Shown piece after piece: positions 4,267 through 5,659 of a stretch of 5,659 nucleotides of DNA. The stretch is from an uncultured Lachnospiraceae bacterium (lineage in GTDB: Bacteria; Bacillota; Clostridia; Lachnospirales; Lachnospiraceae): the NCBI GenBank assembly GCA_902783735.1, contig CACZSE010000272.1:1-5659 (forward strand). The letters run 5' to 3'. The stretch's first letter is position 1. Each line of letters opens with the position of its first letter. The translations under genes were made by a program, and so were the position numbers. Under the pieces are notes generated by a model. The model saw nothing but the letters and a program-made list of their open reading frames with translations, was not told the origin of the DNA and made no database searches.

Positions 4267-5659
4267 TCATACTTTAAAGCCTTGGGCAATGCCGAGAAAG
4301 CCTTCAAATACAGGTTCGTTATCAAAAACAATAAGGGCGATCCGCGATTTTGCCCTGTTAAGACCATGGAAAAGATTTCTGACTGCAGATCCCTTGTCAT
4401 CCCCAATATCCGTATCCTGTACGGCTTCCGAACGCGTGTCTTGAGGATGTGTCCTTAAGCATCTGTTATCGTCATAGTAGAATCTTTTATCTACTATCAT
4501 GACGACTTTATCAAATTCCTTAAAACTTACATCCGACACATCTACAGCATTTTGAAATGATCCTTCACCGGTAAAGCTTTCGTTTAGCACCGTCAGATCA
4601 TCTTTTATATATATAAATCCCTGTTTTGTGAAACACTCAAGAATTGATATCGTATCATCTTTATTGTCCGCATACGAAAGTGATACTGAAGGGAACTCCT
4701 TCCTGTGATTGTTTCTCGTGCCCTGAATGATCGCCTGTATATAAGATGAAAGCTCGCTCTTTGTCCTTATTCTGTTGGTAAGCCTGTAGCTTACATATCC
4801 GTTTAAAGCCTCCATCTTTTTAATGACCGCTCTGTCAAATTCAGATTCACAAACCGTATTTTCATTGTCGTAAGAAAAGATGACGGGTGTTTTTGTAAAC
4901 CGGGCGCTCTCTATTATCATCGAAAGGACGTCTTCTTTCAAAAGGTGGGCTTCATCAACAAGATATGCCGTATAATCGCTCAGATCCTCTTTATTAAATG
5001 ATCCTTCACTGTTGCACTGAAAGAAATCAATCCTCTTTAATCTTTCGTCAAGTTTATTCAATTCCTCTGAGAACGAGCCGCAATGAATGATACAGACTCT
5101 CTGTTTCTTTGAAAGCTCCATGGCGATATCATAAAGGAGCAATGTTTTACCCGTTCCCGGAAGGCCTGTAAATCCCTGAACGCACAGATCATCACCGGTG
5201 TTATTTCTTATGTTCTTCAATATGTGTTTTTTAATGTCTACCTGCTGAGATGTAAGGAAATATTCATTTTTAAGAAATCTGTCGGGACTTGCCAAAGGTG
5301 ATATGATATAACGTTCTTCTATGAATAATTCTTCTATGTCATTCTCATAGCATGATTGCTGTTTTATTAAATCTTCTTTTAATATATCAAAATCTACATC
5401 AAGTAGCTTCTCGCTGTTCGTAAGTCTTACAAGCCTGTCTTCACTGCTTATATAGGTATATGATCTTATGGGCTTACCCAATGTGGAAAGATAATACCTG
5501 TTTTGTATCAATTGCTTTCTTACGGCATCGTCCGTAACCGGAAAACTCTTAAGTTCCACGTTAATGATAAGATCGTCGCTTATTCTTAAAAGGTCAAACT
5601 CTTTTCCGAGTTTGGGGATCTGGAAAGAAAAATAGAAATTAAACGAAGACGCCTCTTTA
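4267..5659 (-). CDS. Nuclease-SF1 helicase-like ATPase fusion (5' end outside window)
   Basis: The frame is open to the right edge, so 463 C-terminal residues are visible. An apparent GTG start at 5559 is an internal Val codon (residue 34), because conserved-looking sequence continues before it. Residues 18-56 carry a PD-(D/E)XK signature: GKEFDLL (Asp22), VELK (Glu35, Lys37) and QNRYY (Gln52, Tyr56), the QxxxY typical of RecB/Cas4-type nucleases. ATPase motifs follow: Walker A GLPGTGKT (165-172), Walker B YLVDEAH (232-238), a motif III-like FSYDNEN (about 261-267), motif IV-like RLTNRIRTKSEL (about 292-303), motif V-like KEFDKVVMI (about 380-388) and motif VI-like GLNRAKSRIALIVF (about 432-445). 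This order fits superfamily 1, most like the DUF2075 helicase-like group. It is probably a cytoplasmic enzyme acting on DNA or RNA, in repair or defence. The substrate is unknown and the missing N-terminus may add domains. Confidence 0.82.
   Translation of the reverse strand, partial: KEASSFNFYFSFQIPKLGKEFDLLRISDDLIINVELKSFPVTDDAVRKQLIQNRYYLSTLGKPIRSYTYISSEDRLVRLTNSEKLLDVDFDILKEDLIKQQSCYENDIEELFIEERYIISPLASPDRFLKNEYFLTSQQVDIKKHILKNIRNNTGDDLCVQGFTGLPGTGKTLLLYDIAMELSKKQRVCIIHCGSFSEELNKLDERLKRIDFFQCNSEGSFNKEDLSDYTAYLVDEAHLLKEDVLSMIIESARFTKTPVIFSYDNENTVCESEFDRAVIKKMEALNGYVSYRLTNRIRTKSELSSYIQAIIQGTRNNHRKEFPSVSLSYADNKDDTISILECFTKQGFIYIKDDLTVLNESFTGEGSFQNAVDVSDVSFKEFDKVVMIVDKRFYYDDNRCLRTHPQDTRSEAVQDTDIGDDKGSAVRNLFHGLNRAKSRIALIVFDNEPVFEGFLGIAQGFKV

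Noticed and set aside
4221..4406. Minus-strand 61-residue open frame overlapping the end of the helicase-like gene
   Set aside because: It is out of frame with a gene whose motif VI lies in the same place, and no ribosome binding site was seen.

Overview
The window looks like chromosomal DNA from a Gram-positive, low-to-moderate GC Clostridia member, most likely Lachnospiraceae. This is inferred from the strong AAGGAG-type ribosome binding sites, a lipobox lipoprotein, a membrane-anchored trigger-factor-like foldase and an acidic secreted protein, all with similar base composition. No rRNA, tRNA, CRISPR array, insertion sequence, transposase or phage gene was seen. All five genes lie on the minus strand, so transcription runs from the right edge to the left edge.

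Layout in transcription order: (1) 5659-4267, the 3' part of a nuclease/helicase-like protein. The reading frame stays open to the right edge, and it carries a RecB/Cas4-like nuclease signature followed by superfamily 1 ATPase motifs. (2) 4203-2995, a single-pass membrane protein with an extracytoplasmic FKBP/trigger-factor-like peptidyl-prolyl isomerase. (3) 2927-2028, an AraC-family regulator. (4) 1914-610, a lipoprotein with an unassigned N-terminal region and a C-terminal PEBP (YbhB/YbcL-type) domain, followed by a good intrinsic terminator. (5) 405-1, the N-terminus of a secreted protein with a signal peptide and a long acidic linker. It has its own extended -10 promoter and a symmetrical operator-like site, and is cut by the left edge.

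Gaps between genes 1 to 4 are 63, 67 and 113 bp with no strong terminator, so read-through is possible, but functional coupling is not obvious. Three of the five products (the foldase, the PEBP lipoprotein and the acidic protein) act outside the membrane. The foldase could help fold exported proteins such as the other two. The AraC regulator sits just upstream of the lipoprotein gene and may control it. The nuclease-helicase is a possible nucleic-acid processing or defence protein, but no partner gene is visible, so no complete new system can be claimed from this window. There is no gene-free stretch longer than 300 bases; the longest is 406-609, and it holds the terminator, promoter and leader described below.
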